Source: Ferrovum sp.
Lineage (GTDB): Bacteria; Pseudomonadota; Gammaproteobacteria; Burkholderiales; Ferrovaceae
Assembly (NCBI GenBank): GCA_010435995.1
Contig: JAAGNR010000039.1
Coordinates: 37,486-101,485 of the forward strand
Length of the DNA stretch: 64,000 bases
Reading direction: 5' to 3'
The notes beneath the pieces were generated by a model, which worked only from the letters and a program-made list of their open reading frames with translations, did not search any database and was not told the origin of the DNA. Below, one piece after another: positions 31,914 to 42,021 of the stretch. The number at the start of each line of letters is the position of its first letter. The first letter of the stretch is position 1. The position numbers and the translations under genes are program-made.

Positions 31914-32246
31914 CTATTTCTGTGTACCCGTAGTCTGGGTAGGAATTCCCGCTTCCACAGGAGGAGTCGCGGGTGCTTTTACAGGTACGTTGGCCATAAC
32001 GCTGTTCCCGTGGTCACCGTGACCCGAGTACCAGGTCAGAAGCAGACTGGTGGCAAAAAAAACAGCGGCCAGGACAGCAGTGCTCCGACTTAAAAAATTG
32101 GAGGCTCCGGACGCGCCGAACAACCCCCCTGCTGACCCGCTACCAAAAGCAGCGCCCATATCTGCCCCCTTGCCGTGCTGCATCAGCACCAGACCAATAA
32201 TCCCAAGGGCCGCCCCTACATGTACTACCCAAACTACCGTTTCCAT
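31914..32246 (-). CDS. secG: Protein-export membrane protein SecG
   Basis: LVLMQHGKGADMGAAFGSGSAGGLFGASGASNFLSRSTAVLAAVFF. Confidence 0.97.
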   Translation of the reverse strand: METVVWVVHVGAALGIIGLVLMQHGKGADMGAAFGSGSAGGLFGASGASNFLSRSTAVLAAVFFATSLLLTWYSGHGDHGNSVMANVPVKAPATPPVEAGIPTQTTGTQK

Positions 32247-32257
32247 TCTCGTTATCC

Positions 32258-33016
32258 TTAGCGAGCGCCTGCTGCAGCTCGCCCAATCGCCAAAAATTCT
32301 TGCGCCACAAGGGATGCACCGCCCACCAAGGCTCCATCCACATCTGGCAAGGTCATCAATTCTACCGCGTTGGCCGCTTTCACGCTACCACCATATAAGA
32401 TCTGCAGGTTATCGCCCACCATCTGCGACTCCGCCGCCACCTGGTGACGCAATAAGGCATGGACTTCCTGCGCCTGCTCTGGAGTCGCACTGCGTCCGGT
32501 GCCAATCGCCCAAATGGGTTCATACGCCAAAACGATGCGGGCCAATCCTTCCAACCCCAAGGTCTCGATCACCGCGGCCAGCTGTTGCCGCACCACCATA
32601 GCCGTCTCCCCAGACTCTCGTTGAGCCAAAGATTCACCCAAACAGACAATCGGGGTCAGCTGATAGGCAAGGGCAGTCCGTGCCTTGGCGGCTACCAGAG
32701 AATCCGATTCTCCATGACGCTGACGCCGCTCTGAATGCCCCACTATGGTATAGCGACAACCAAACTCGCGCAGCATACTGGCGGCCACTTCGCCGGTGAA
32801 GGCCCCTTTGGTTTCTTCGCTGACATCCTGTCCGCCCCAGGCCACGCTCGACCCAGTCAACAACGTTTGCATTTGTGCCAGATAAGGAGCAGGCACCAGA
32901 ACCGCATAGTCCACACCGGAAAGCCGTTCTGCCGCCAGAAGCGCCTCTACCAGCGCCGCATTATCGGCGCACGCACCATGCATCTTCCAGTTTCCCGCGA
33001 TGAGTTTATGGCGCAT
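32258..33016 (-). CDS. tpiA: Triosephosphate isomerase
   Basis: AGNWKMHG, VGHSERR, YEPIWAIGTG. Confidence 0.98.
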   Translation of the reverse strand: MRHKLIAGNWKMHGACADNAALVEALLAAERLSGVDYAVLVPAPYLAQMQTLLTGSSVAWGGQDVSEETKGAFTGEVAASMLREFGCRYTIVGHSERRQRHGESDSLVAAKARTALAYQLTPIVCLGESLAQRESGETAMVVRQQLAAVIETLGLEGLARIVLAYEPIWAIGTGRSATPEQAQEVHALLRHQVAAESQMVGDNLQILYGGSVKAANAVELMTLPDVDGALVGGASLVAQEFLAIGRAAAGAR

Positions 33017-33132
33017 AACCTCTCCTGATCAATTTTTTTTCATGTCTGCTGACAACCGTCAGGGCAGGATGATGCCTTGAAAATGGCGACAACGCAACGT
33101 CCAGCATATTTCACAGGGGTCAAGTGTGCCGG

Positions 33133-33834
33133 CTAAAACGAATAGCCCACCGAGAACACGAGGGCAGATGGATGAAAATCCACCGTCGTGGTTCGAATGG
33201 CGCCCGAGGTATTTGCCGTCATATCGCTCTTGATCTGCGACAGAGAGTAGGAACCATACAGACTCCATTGGGGATCAACCTGGTACATCAACCCAGCCGC
33301 CGCGGCCCACCCGAAAGAATTGGACAAAGTGGCGGATGTCGGTCCGCCAAACGCGGCGTTGCCCGCAGCCGTCGCCGTATTGTCGGTAAAGTGAGTATAG
33401 TTGACGCCGACCCCCACATAGGGTCGAAGTTTGGCAGTGTCATCAAAAAATTTGTAATTGAGCAACACGGTCGACGCAATCCAGCGCGAGGTCGCGAGTT
33501 GCTGGCCAGCATAGGGCACCGAACCCAGTTTGGCAGGCCCTTTACCCACCACCACCGTGGTCGGGGGTGCGCCAAAAGCAAATTCCACATCAAACTTGGA
33601 TGAAAGACGGCGTACATAGGCAAAATAGAGCGTATGGACATTATTCACGGAGAGATTCACCCCCGGAGGAACCGCCCCAATACCGCTACCCGCCAAATCA
33701 GGGGCGTGGGCATCATAGTGAAGAAAATATTCACCGAGCCTGAGGGTATTGTCGCCCTCGGCAAAAACTTCTTGCGCCCCAGCGGTGAGCAACACCGCGA
33801 TTCCCATGACCATAAATTTCAGACAGGTATGCAT
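33133..33834 (-). CDS. OmpW-family outer membrane protein
   Basis: Signal peptide; beta-barrel repeats with terminal aromatic VFSVGYSF. Confidence 0.8.
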   Translation of the reverse strand: MHTCLKFMVMGIAVLLTAGAQEVFAEGDNTLRLGEYFLHYDAHAPDLAGSGIGAVPPGVNLSVNNVHTLYFAYVRRLSSKFDVEFAFGAPPTTVVVGKGPAKLGSVPYAGQQLATSRWIASTVLLNYKFFDDTAKLRPYVGVGVNYTHFTDNTATAAGNAAFGGPTSATLSNSFGWAAAAGLMYQVDPQWSLYGSYSLSQIKSDMTANTSGAIRTTTVDFHPSALVFSVGYSF

Positions 33835-33852
33835 GAGGGCTCTCCTCGGCCT

Positions 33853-35436
33853 TTAAAACTGTGCGAAAAAGCCGCGAACGGCCAAGCTGCAGAAAGGCGG
33901 AACCAACTGCGCATGATACGCTTGCAATACCGCATTTTGACCAGCCACTCCCCCGCCAGCCGCAGCCGAGATCACACCTTCTGCTTGGGCAAACCCCTGC
34001 TGTAGCGCACCCACGGGAGCCGCTCCGCCATCCACATCTATCACCTGCAGCGGAATGGGCAGATGGGCCCAATAAGCCTGCATAACCAAGGTATTGACAT
34101 TATAAAACACGGTAGGATCCCCATGCCCGCCGCACAACATCACCGGCGCAACCGGCTGCCAATTGCGCAGATCGTTTGTCTTAAAAGCCTGACGCAGCGT
34201 ATTGGCAGGAGCGACCGCAGGAAGTCCGGTGGTGACCGTGGGTACGGCACCATCGGGATGAAGGAGCGCATCCGCAACGAATGCCGCCCGATAGCTGTTA
34301 TTGACAAGATAATTGGTGGGAGCAAAACCCAAAGCAAAGAGGGGCGCCTGAGCTGCCGGAGTGGTTGGCGGGGTGATCGTCGGAAACAATGCATCAAGCG
34401 TCGCATTTCCTGTCCCATTGGGAGCAATGCTGTTGAACATTGCCGTCTGCGGCAATTGGTTCTGCTGGAACAGCGTCGCTACCGGCAACACATTGGGCAG
34501 CAGGGTTTCGATGCCAGCAGCGTAGGGTGGAGCATAGATATCGCTGGTCGCCGAATAAATATTGCCATAGGCCTTTTGATAACTGGTTGTCAGGAATGGC
34601 GAAAACACTGTCGCACCCAAATCCACATCGCCGAAAAAAATGGCGTCCGCAAAAGCTCCCAAGGCATACGGCCCTGACATGGGAGCCGACGCAGTCACGG
34701 TCATTCCGGCCGCCTGCATGGCTCGATGAGTGGCCATAGCCACATGCCCCCCCTGCGAATAGCCCGTCAGGAATAACTTACCGTTATCCGTGGTTCCGGC
34801 TGCAAAAATATGACCGAGAGCTGAACGTGCTGCCGTCAACGCATCGACCATTTCACCGGATTGCTGGACGGCGTTCAGATAGGGATGATAGGGCAAGGAG
34901 GAGGTATCATAGCCCGCATAATTGGGAGCCACCACGATATATCCCTGAGCAGCAAACATGGCCCCCATCAAGGCACTTTCGCTGTAACCCGGATTGGTAC
35001 TGTCACCGACCGCCGCCATATTAAAAGTCTTTTGGGAAGCCGTACCATGGGCATAGACCACGATGGGACGGGGCCCACTGCATTGAGCCACAATCGCTGC
35101 TGACGCGCCCGGTGCCGCCGTGGGCACCATCAGCACCCCAGTGGCGGTCACCGTTTCACCCGCCCCCCCCACGGTCCAATACTGAAGGTAGTGGTAATCG
35201 ATACCGCAAGTGGGTGCCCCGCTCAAAGCGAGGAGTTGCTGCCCACTTACCGAGGCATTAAGCTGTGCTGTCAAATCTGCGGCATTGAGGGAAGCCACCC
35301 GCAGAGGAGGGTTCTCAATCAGTGTGCCATGCACCGTACTGGTGGCGACCGTAGCCCCTGAACTGCCTCCACCGCCACATCCGCCGAGAAAGGGAGTCAC
35401 GCACACAACGCACAGCAAAATTTTATTGAGGCGCAT
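33853..35436 (-). CDS. Alpha/beta-hydrolase, secretory-lipase-like lipoprotein
   Basis: Lipobox LGGC; nucleophile elbow LTGYSQGGHVA. Confidence 0.75.
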   Translation of the reverse strand: MRLNKILLCVVCVTPFLGGCGGGGSSGATVATSTVHGTLIENPPLRVASLNAADLTAQLNASVSGQQLLALSGAPTCGIDYHYLQYWTVGGAGETVTATGVLMVPTAAPGASAAIVAQCSGPRPIVVYAHGTASQKTFNMAAVGDSTNPGYSESALMGAMFAAQGYIVVAPNYAGYDTSSLPYHPYLNAVQQSGEMVDALTAARSALGHIFAAGTTDNGKLFLTGYSQGGHVAMATHRAMQAAGMTVTASAPMSGPYALGAFADAIFFGDVDLGATVFSPFLTTSYQKAYGNIYSATSDIYAPPYAAGIETLLPNVLPVATLFQQNQLPQTAMFNSIAPNGTGNATLDALFPTITPPTTPAAQAPLFALGFAPTNYLVNNSYRAAFVADALLHPDGAVPTVTTGLPAVAPANTLRQAFKTNDLRNWQPVAPVMLCGGHGDPTVFYNVNTLVMQAYWAHLPIPLQVIDVDGGAAPVGALQQGFAQAEGVISAAAGGGVAGQNAVLQAYHAQLVPPFCSLAVRGFFAQF

Positions 35437-35536
35437 TCCCTTCCCCCCTCAAGATTGACCCTCTAACCTGCCCCATCCCGGTACGATCAGTTTACTGATT
35501 TTCCATGCCGCCACACGGGAAAAACCACCACACAAA

Positions 35537-36331
35537 TCATCCAAACTTGCCGGTAATGTAGTCTTCCGTCGCTTTCTGATTGGGTTTGGTAAAAATACGA
35601 TCCGTTTCATCGAACTCAATCAACTCGCCCAAATACATGTAGGCCGTGTAGTCGGAAACCCGTGCCGCTTGCTGCATATTATGCGTCACCATCACCACGG
35701 TGTAATCGCTCTTGAGGTCATGCACCAACTCCTCGATATGCGCCGTGGAAATCGGGTCCAACGCCGAACAGGGTTCGTCGAGCAGAATCACTTCCGGTTT
35801 GATGGCAATACAACGGGCAATACACAGACGCTGCTGCTGCCCTCCGGAAAGACCATTGCCGCTTTGTTTGAGCTTGTCCTTGACTTCGTTCCATAACGCC
35901 GCTTTGGTCAATGCCCATTGCACTCGCGCATCCATTTCCGGGGTAGAGAGTTTTTCGTAAAGACGCACACCAAAGGCGATATTTTCGTAAATCGACATGG
36001 GGAAAGGAGTGGGCTTCTGAAATACCATCCCCACACGGGCACGCAACAGCGTGGGATCCTCTCGCCGGTCCAGCACATCTTTGCCATCCAGTAAAATTTG
36101 CCCCGTGGTGCGATTGAGTGGATAAAGCTCGTGAAGCCGGTTGAATGTTCGCAACAGCGTCGATTTTCCACACCCAGAGGGGCCGATAAAAGCCGTCACC
36201 TTATTGGTCTGAATGTCCATGGAAATGTTCTTCAACGCGTGATAACGCCCATAGTAAAAGTTAAGATTGCGAATAGCGATCCGCACTTCAGGTGAAGTCA
36301 GCGACAAATTGGGTGAAGAAGAATGACTCAT
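35537..36331 (-). CDS. pstB: Phosphate ABC transporter ATP-binding protein
   Basis: [55 protein letters not shown]. Confidence 0.97.
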   Translation of the reverse strand: MSHSSSPNLSLTSPEVRIAIRNLNFYYGRYHALKNISMDIQTNKVTAFIGPSGCGKSTLLRTFNRLHELYPLNRTTGQILLDGKDVLDRREDPTLLRARVGMVFQKPTPFPMSIYENIAFGVRLYEKLSTPEMDARVQWALTKAALWNEVKDKLKQSGNGLSGGQQQRLCIARCIAIKPEVILLDEPCSALDPISTAHIEELVHDLKSDYTVVMVTHNMQQAARVSDYTAYMYLGELIEFDETDRIFTKPNQKATEDYITGKFG

Positions 36332-36342
36332 GGAACCCCTGA

Positions 36343-37203
36343 TCAGGAATTTTTTTGACGAAACAACAAGCGCGCCGCCACATTGATACCCAGAACACTG
36401 AGGGTAACCAATATGGCTCCTCCCCAGGCCAGTTTATGCCAGTCATCATAGGGACTCATGGCAAACTGAAAGATCACCACCGGCAAATTGGCCATGGGAG
36501 CATTGATATCCCACGTTGTGAACTGGTTATTCAAGGCCGTAAACAGTAAGGGGGCCGTTTCCCCGCTGATGCGCGCCACCGCCAGCAATATCCCTGTGGC
36601 AATACCGCTGCGCGCTGCGCGGTAGGCCACCAGGACAATCATCTTCCAGCGAGGGGCTCCCAGGGCAATGGCGGCTTCGCGCAAGCTGTCCGGAACCAGG
36701 CGCAACATATCGTCGGTGGTACGAACCACCACGGGAATCACGATCAGAGAAAGAGCCAAGGCTCCTGCCAACCCGGAAAAATGATGCATCCGCGCAACAA
36801 AAACCGTATAAACAAACAATCCCAATACAATGGAAGGTGCGCTTAGTAATATGTCATTGACGAAACGGGTGACAGGTGCCAGCCAACCCCGACGCCCAAA
36901 CTCCGCCAAATAGGTTCCCGCCAATATGCCTACAGGAGTCCCTATCAGCGTTCCCAAACCCGCCATCATTACACTGCCCAGAATAGCATTGGCCAGACCT
37001 CCTTCCCCCCCAGGGGCTGGAGTGGGCTTCGTCAGAAGCGACCAACTCAAGGCTTCAAACCCGTTTACCAGCAATGTCCATAAAATCCAGCCCAACCAGA
37101 ACAGGCCGAAGACCATGCCAAAAAACGACATGAACAGGTGAAAGCGATTAGCCATCTGGCGACGGCGATAAATACGCTGAATTTCTGGCGTGGCATGACG
37201 CAT
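36343..37203 (-). CDS. pstA: Phosphate ABC transporter permease
   Basis: Permease fold, [13 protein letters not shown]; operon position. Confidence 0.95.
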   Translation of the reverse strand: MRHATPEIQRIYRRRQMANRFHLFMSFFGMVFGLFWLGWILWTLLVNGFEALSWSLLTKPTPAPGGEGGLANAILGSVMMAGLGTLIGTPVGILAGTYLAEFGRRGWLAPVTRFVNDILLSAPSIVLGLFVYTVFVARMHHFSGLAGALALSLIVIPVVVRTTDDMLRLVPDSLREAAIALGAPRWKMIVLVAYRAARSGIATGILLAVARISGETAPLLFTALNNQFTTWDINAPMANLPVVIFQFAMSPYDDWHKLAWGGAILVTLSVLGINVAARLLFRQKNS

Positions 37204-37205
37204 GA

Positions 37206-38198
37206 TCAGCTCTTCATTCCTTCACGCCGCCCCAGACGCAATAGCATCAATTTGGCCAGCGCCAACACGATGGTGGTGATGATGAACAACAATAGCCCCA
37301 ACTCTATCAACGCCGATGTATAGAGATCCCCCACGGCTTCAGCAAACTCATTGGCCAGAGAAGACGCAATGCTGTTGCCTGGTGCCAGCAAAGACACATT
37401 AAGATGCTGGGCATTGCCGATGACGAAGGTTACTGCCATAGTTTCCCCCAGAGCCCGCCCTAATCCCAGCATGACTCCCCCCATGACTCCTGCCCGAGTG
37501 TAGGGCAAAACCACTTTCCATACAACTTCCCAAGTGGTTGCCCCTAGGCCGTAGGCAGACTCTTTCAACACGGCAGGGACCAGTTCAAAAACATCCCGCA
37601 TTACGGAAGAAATAAAAGGGATGACCATGATGGCCAGAATGATCCCCGCCGTCAGCATTCCGATCCCCAGAGGAGGCCCTTGAAACAACGGTCCGACAAA
37701 AGGAAGTTGCCCTAGGGTACTGATCAAAAAAGGCTGGAAGGTCTTGGAAAACACGGGGGCAAAGGAAAATAGACCCCACATGCCATAAATGATGCTGGGA
37801 ATCGCCGCCAGCAACTCAATGGCTGTACCTAAGGGTCGTTTCAACCAGTTGGGAGACATTTCCGTCAGGAAAATGGCAATTCCGAAGCTCACGGGCACAG
37901 CAATGAGCAAGGCCACCAAGGAACTGACCAAGGTCCCATACACCGGAATCAATGCACCATACTGGTCACGCACCGGATCCCAATCATCCGACCATAGGAA
38001 CGGGAGGCCGAAAGCCTTGATAGAAGGAGCGCTGGTCACCACCAGAGACAGCAGAATCCCCCCCAGAGTAAGCAATACTAAGAGGGCGAACCCGCGGGTC
38101 AGCCACTCAAAGAAACGATCACCCAAACTGGCGACGACCCTAACCTTCCCTCCTTGACCGGAAGTGCGCTCGACAGAGTGGACCTGCGGTGGACTCAT
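37206..38198 (-). CDS. pstC: Phosphate ABC transporter permease
   Basis: EAA-like [39 protein letters not shown]. Confidence 0.95.
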   Translation of the reverse strand: MSPPQVHSVERTSGQGGKVRVVASLGDRFFEWLTRGFALLVLLTLGGILLSLVVTSAPSIKAFGLPFLWSDDWDPVRDQYGALIPVYGTLVSSLVALLIAVPVSFGIAIFLTEMSPNWLKRPLGTAIELLAAIPSIIYGMWGLFSFAPVFSKTFQPFLISTLGQLPFVGPLFQGPPLGIGMLTAGIILAIMVIPFISSVMRDVFELVPAVLKESAYGLGATTWEVVWKVVLPYTRAGVMGGVMLGLGRALGETMAVTFVIGNAQHLNVSLLAPGNSIASSLANEFAEAVGDLYTSALIELGLLLFIITTIVLALAKLMLLRLGRREGMKS

Positions 38199-38329
38199 GA
38201 GAAGTTCATACCATAACGAATGCCAAAGAAGGACCTCAGGGATTATACCCCTGCGCCCAAGGTTTTCCTAATAACTCCGACAAAAACAGGATCGACAGAC
38301 AAAATTCATCCCGACCCCACCCTCGAAGC

Positions 38330-38357
38330 GTGGCGACGAAGGCCCCGCCCTCGCCAC
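38330..38357 (-). terminator. Intercistronic stem-loop between pstS and pstC
   Basis: GTGGCGA-N14-TCGCCAC inverted repeat in the 170-bp gap between pstS and pstC. Confidence 0.4.
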
Positions 38358-38370
38358 CTCACACACCCCA

Positions 38371-39414
38371 TTAGTACAGAGCTTTACCGCCACTCGCCTT
38401 GAGTTCGACCTTCCATTGGCCTTCGATCAATTTCACCACGCTGTCAGGCATAGGGATATAGTCCAGACTCAACGCAGCACTCTGTCCATTCTTATAAGCC
38501 CAGTCAAAGAAAGCCAATGCGGTTTTGCCGTGTTCGGGATTCTCCTGAACTTTTTGCATGAGAATGAAAGTAGCTCCGGTAATGGGCCAACTGGTTTTTC
38601 CGGGTTCGTCGGTCAAAATTTCGTAAAATCCATTTTCCGCCTTCCACTGAGCATTGCTGGCTGCAGCGCTAAAGCTTTTGGTTTCCGGCATCACGAACTG
38701 CCCATCATGGTTTTTCAAAGCAACGAAGGACATTTTGTTCTGCATAGCGTAAGCATATTCCACATAGCCGATGGAACCCTCTTGCTGACGAACATAAGAA
38801 GCCACCCCTTCATTACCCTTGCCATTGATCCCTGTGGGCCACTTCACAGCCGTATCACTGCCCACTTTTGATTTCCAATCGGCACTGACTTTTGACAAAT
38901 AGTTGGTAAAGATAAACGTAGTCCCCGAGCCATCGGTGCGCGATACCACCACGATATCCTTGGCAGGCAACGTCAATCCTTTGTTCAGGGCCTGAATCGC
39001 CCCATCATTCCAGCGCTTGATCTTGCCTAGGTAAATATCGGCCAGCACCATCCCGTCGAGCTTCAACTGCCCCGGTTTAATCCCTGCCACATTGATCACT
39101 GGAACCACGCCACCCATCACGATGGGCCATTGTGCCAACCCATTCTTATCCAACTCTTCTTTGGTCAGAGGCTTGTCCGTTGCCCCAAAATCCACCACCT
39201 TGGCTTTGATCTGCTTAATCCCCCCTCCTGATCCAATGGACTGGTAATTCAATCCGTTCTGGGTGGCATTTTTATAGCCTTCAGCCCATTTGGCACAGAT
39301 GGGATACACAAAAGTTGAACCAGCTCCGGTGATATCTTCAGCATGGACATGAACAATCACCCCAACCAATCCCAACAGAATAGCCAGCGGACGCACGGAA
39401 TTAGACAGATTCAT
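38371..39414 (-). CDS. pstS: Phosphate ABC transporter substrate-binding protein
   Basis: ITGAGSTFVYPICAKW, SIGSGGGIKQIKAKVVDFGATDKPL, SRTDGSGTTFIFTNYL. Confidence 0.97.
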   Translation of the reverse strand: MNLSNSVRPLAILLGLVGVIVHVHAEDITGAGSTFVYPICAKWAEGYKNATQNGLNYQSIGSGGGIKQIKAKVVDFGATDKPLTKEELDKNGLAQWPIVMGGVVPVINVAGIKPGQLKLDGMVLADIYLGKIKRWNDGAIQALNKGLTLPAKDIVVVSRTDGSGTTFIFTNYLSKVSADWKSKVGSDTAVKWPTGINGKGNEGVASYVRQQEGSIGYVEYAYAMQNKMSFVALKNHDGQFVMPETKSFSAAASNAQWKAENGFYEILTDEPGKTSWPITGATFILMQKVQENPEHGKTALAFFDWAYKNGQSAALSLDYIPMPDSVVKLIEGQWKVELKASGGKALY

Positions 39415-39488
39415 AAAATCTCCCACTCAAAATGATGTGATATACCCACAAACTGGTCACAGACTACTAACGAATTGTGACAATTTGA

Positions 39489-40991
39489 TTACTTATCGCA
39501 AAGAATCTCTGGCACACCCTCCGGACTCATCAGGGATAAGGTCACGCCCTGTTGAGCCCACTGTTGACTCTCCTTTTCCAAATTGGCCGCCACCAGGCTA
39601 TGTTGACTCAGCCACTGCGCACTGATTTGCAAGGAAAACCCCGATTCTCCATCCAGCAATTTGAGGCGCGGCAAAGGCCTTCCCGTCCGGTCACGCAAAA
39701 ACAACACGGCCAGACGCAAACACAGAATCAAACGCCATCCTTCGTGATGGGTAATACGTTCGGCCACTTTACCAAGGCGTCCCCGATGGGCCTGTACCAG
39801 GCCCCCCATGATCGCCTGCTCGAGGCGCGAAAAACCCGGCATGTCCGCATTGTCGATGATATACGCGGAGTGTCGGTGATAGCCGCCATGAGCGATGGAC
39901 AATCCGATTTCGTGCAACTGGGCAGCCCACCCCAAATAGGGGCCATAGTGACGAAATAACGCCCGCGTCGTCACCTGACGATAAAAAGTCAGCGCCAACT
40001 TTTCCACTCGGGTACCTTGAGCGATATCAGCATGGTAGCGTTGCACAAAATGCCGCACCGTCTCGGCACGCACATCCCGCTGATCAAGCCGCCCCAACAT
40101 TTCATACAAGACCCCTTCGCGCAAACCACTTTCTGTAGTCTGCATCGATTCGATCCCCAATTCATCGAATACCGCACTCATGATGGCCAGCCCGCCTGGC
40201 AGCACGGGCACCCGTTCAGGACGCAGTCCCAATTCCACCAATTGCTGAAGATCGCGCACCTGAAACAGTTTCTGTCGCAAAAAATCCAACCCGGCACGGG
40301 TAATCCCTTGCTCCGCGAAACCGTTGAGTTCCAGCAGCTCTGCCAGAGCCCGCGCCGTACCCGAAGACCCCACCGCCTGATCCCACTGACCACGACCAAA
40401 GGAGGCTGACAACACTTGCAACTCACTGGCCGCCGCCAATTGAGCCGCGGTCCATTGTTTGACAGTCACTCTGCCGTGGGGGAAAAACTGCTGGGTGTAA
40501 CTCACGCAACCCATGTACAGACTTTCCAGTCGTTGTGGCTTGATCCCCCGACCAATGATGATTTCCGTCGAACCGCCACCGATATCCACCACCAATCGAC
40601 GGCCTCGGGTACGGGGCATGCTATGACCCACGCCCACAAATATCAGGCGGGCTTCCTCTTGCCCGGCGATGATCTCGATGGGCACGCCCAAGGCTTCCTG
40701 AGCCGCCACCAAAAAAGCCTCAGCATCGCGCGCGACGCGCAAGGTGTTGGTTCCGACCACGCGAATTCCCTCACGCGGGACTCCGCGCAGACGTTCGCCA
40801 AAACGTCGCAAACAGGCCAGAGCCCGCTCCTGTGTGGCCATATCGAGGGTTTTATCGGGCATCAATCCTGCCGCCAACCGCACGGATTCCTTGAGCGTAT
40901 CGAGGGTGTACGGCTGGCCCTGAACCACTCGCGCTACTTGCAAACGAAAGCTATTTGACCCCAAGTCCACAGCAGCAACGACCGATTGCGG
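39489..40991 (-). CDS. ppx: Exopolyphosphatase / GppA family
   Basis: VAAVDLGSNSFRLQVARV; VVDIGGGSTEIIIGRG. Start moved to the internal ATG. Confidence 0.92.
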   Translation of the reverse strand, partial: PQSVVAAVDLGSNSFRLQVARVVQGQPYTLDTLKESVRLAAGLMPDKTLDMATQERALACLRRFGERLRGVPREGIRVVGTNTLRVARDAEAFLVAAQEALGVPIEIIAGQEEARLIFVGVGHSMPRTRGRRLVVDIGGGSTEIIIGRGIKPQRLESLYMGCVSYTQQFFPHGRVTVKQWTAAQLAAASELQVLSASFGRGQWDQAVGSSGTARALAELLELNGFAEQGITRAGLDFLRQKLFQVRDLQQLVELGLRPERVPVLPGGLAIMSAVFDELGIESMQTTESGLREGVLYEMLGRLDQRDVRAETVRHFVQRYHADIAQGTRVEKLALTFYRQVTTRALFRHYGPYLGWAAQLHEIGLSIAHGGYHRHSAYIIDNADMPGFSRLEQAIMGGLVQAHRGRLGKVAERITHHEGWRLILCLRLAVLFLRDRTGRPLPRLKLLDGESGFSLQISAQWLSQHSLVAANLEKESQQWAQQGVTLSLMSPEGVPEILCDK

Positions 40992-41059
40992 CATGCCTTC
41001 TCCCCCCAAAAACCCCACTCTACCAGATCGCGGCAGCTGTTGGAGAGTCCCTTAATCGG

Positions 41060-41866
41060 TCAAAAATGTTTGGTCCCGTGGGACTGCTTCATAAAGTGCC
41101 GGGAATATCGATGATCCATGGACTCCGTTGGCAATAGCAGCAGGCAGTCTGCCGTATTGAAATCGGCGTCCCAGGCGGGCGCACCGCAGACCAATGCCCC
41201 CACCCGCAAATAGGCCTTGATCAGAGGAGGGACTTCCACTTCCCGTGCCGATTCCAACGCGGCCAAAGGCAAGGCACAATGGGGAAATACCCGCCAATCG
41301 GCTGGAGCCCCATAGGATTGCTCCAGTTGTCGATAAAGGGCCGCAGCACTATAGCCCCCATCGGCCATGCTCATACTGGCGCAACCCATGAGATACTGAA
41401 CCCGATGGCTGCGAATATACTCTGCCAACCCTGCCCATAGTACCGTGATCGCTGCCCCACTGCGGTAATCCGGATGAACACAAGCGCGCCCCACTTCCAT
41501 GATATGAGGACGCAAATGCGTCAAACGGGACAGATCGAACTCACCATCCGAATAAAACCCCCCAGCTTTTTGCGCTTGAAAGGCATTGAGGATTCTATAG
41601 GTTCCAACTACTTCGTTACTACGGGTATCACGCAGCAGCAGGTGATCGCATAATCCATCGAATCGATCCTGGTCCACCCCAGGTTCGGGACTGCGCAAAA
41701 ACGCCCCCATTTCCTCGTGAAATACCCGCCATCTGAGCTGTTGCGCTGCGCGCACATCCTCGACAGAGCGGGCGTACTGAAAAATCAGTCGGGGCAAACG
41801 AGTGCTTTGGAGACTTCTTTCGAGCTGTGGCATAAACCTCTCCTGCAGATTGACCATGAAAGTCAC
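41060..41866 (-). CDS. OlsB-like N-acyltransferase (ornithine-acyl-ACP acyltransferase family)
   Basis: LRWRVFHEEMGA, DRFDGLCDHLLL, GGFYSDGEFDLSRL, MEVGRACVHPDYRSG, PPLIKAYLRVGALVCGAPAWDADFNTADCLLLLP. Confidence 0.75.
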   Translation of the reverse strand: MTFMVNLQERFMPQLERSLQSTRLPRLIFQYARSVEDVRAAQQLRWRVFHEEMGAFLRSPEPGVDQDRFDGLCDHLLLRDTRSNEVVGTYRILNAFQAQKAGGFYSDGEFDLSRLTHLRPHIMEVGRACVHPDYRSGAAITVLWAGLAEYIRSHRVQYLMGCASMSMADGGYSAAALYRQLEQSYGAPADWRVFPHCALPLAALESAREVEVPPLIKAYLRVGALVCGAPAWDADFNTADCLLLLPTESMDHRYSRHFMKQSHGTKHF

Positions 41867-41913
41867 TATGCCCCTCCCTTGTTACCCCACTGTTAAAAAA
41901 TCGTGAATTCTTC

Positions 41914-41931
41914 ATGACATGGGCCTGACAC
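41914..41931 (-). promoter_or_regulatory. Candidate Pho box upstream of olsB-like/ppx/pst and ppk
   Basis: Minus strand GTGTCAG-gccc-ATGTCAT: two TGTCA cores spaced 11 bp, as in the PhoB consensus CTGTCAT-N4-CTGTCAY. Confidence 0.5.
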
Positions 41932-42021
41932 ACTTATCTGCCGTCAGATGATTTCCATTTGGTTCCCCTGAATTGCTATACTCGTGATTGTTATCCATGC
42001 TTTCGTCATTCTCTTCCACTG

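Noticed and set aside
39437-39488. GTCACA-N14-TGTGAC dyad upstream of pstS as a Pho or CRP box
   Set aside because: Half-site orientation does not fit CRP (TGTGA-N6-TCACA), and 11-bp direct repeats of a Pho box are absent.
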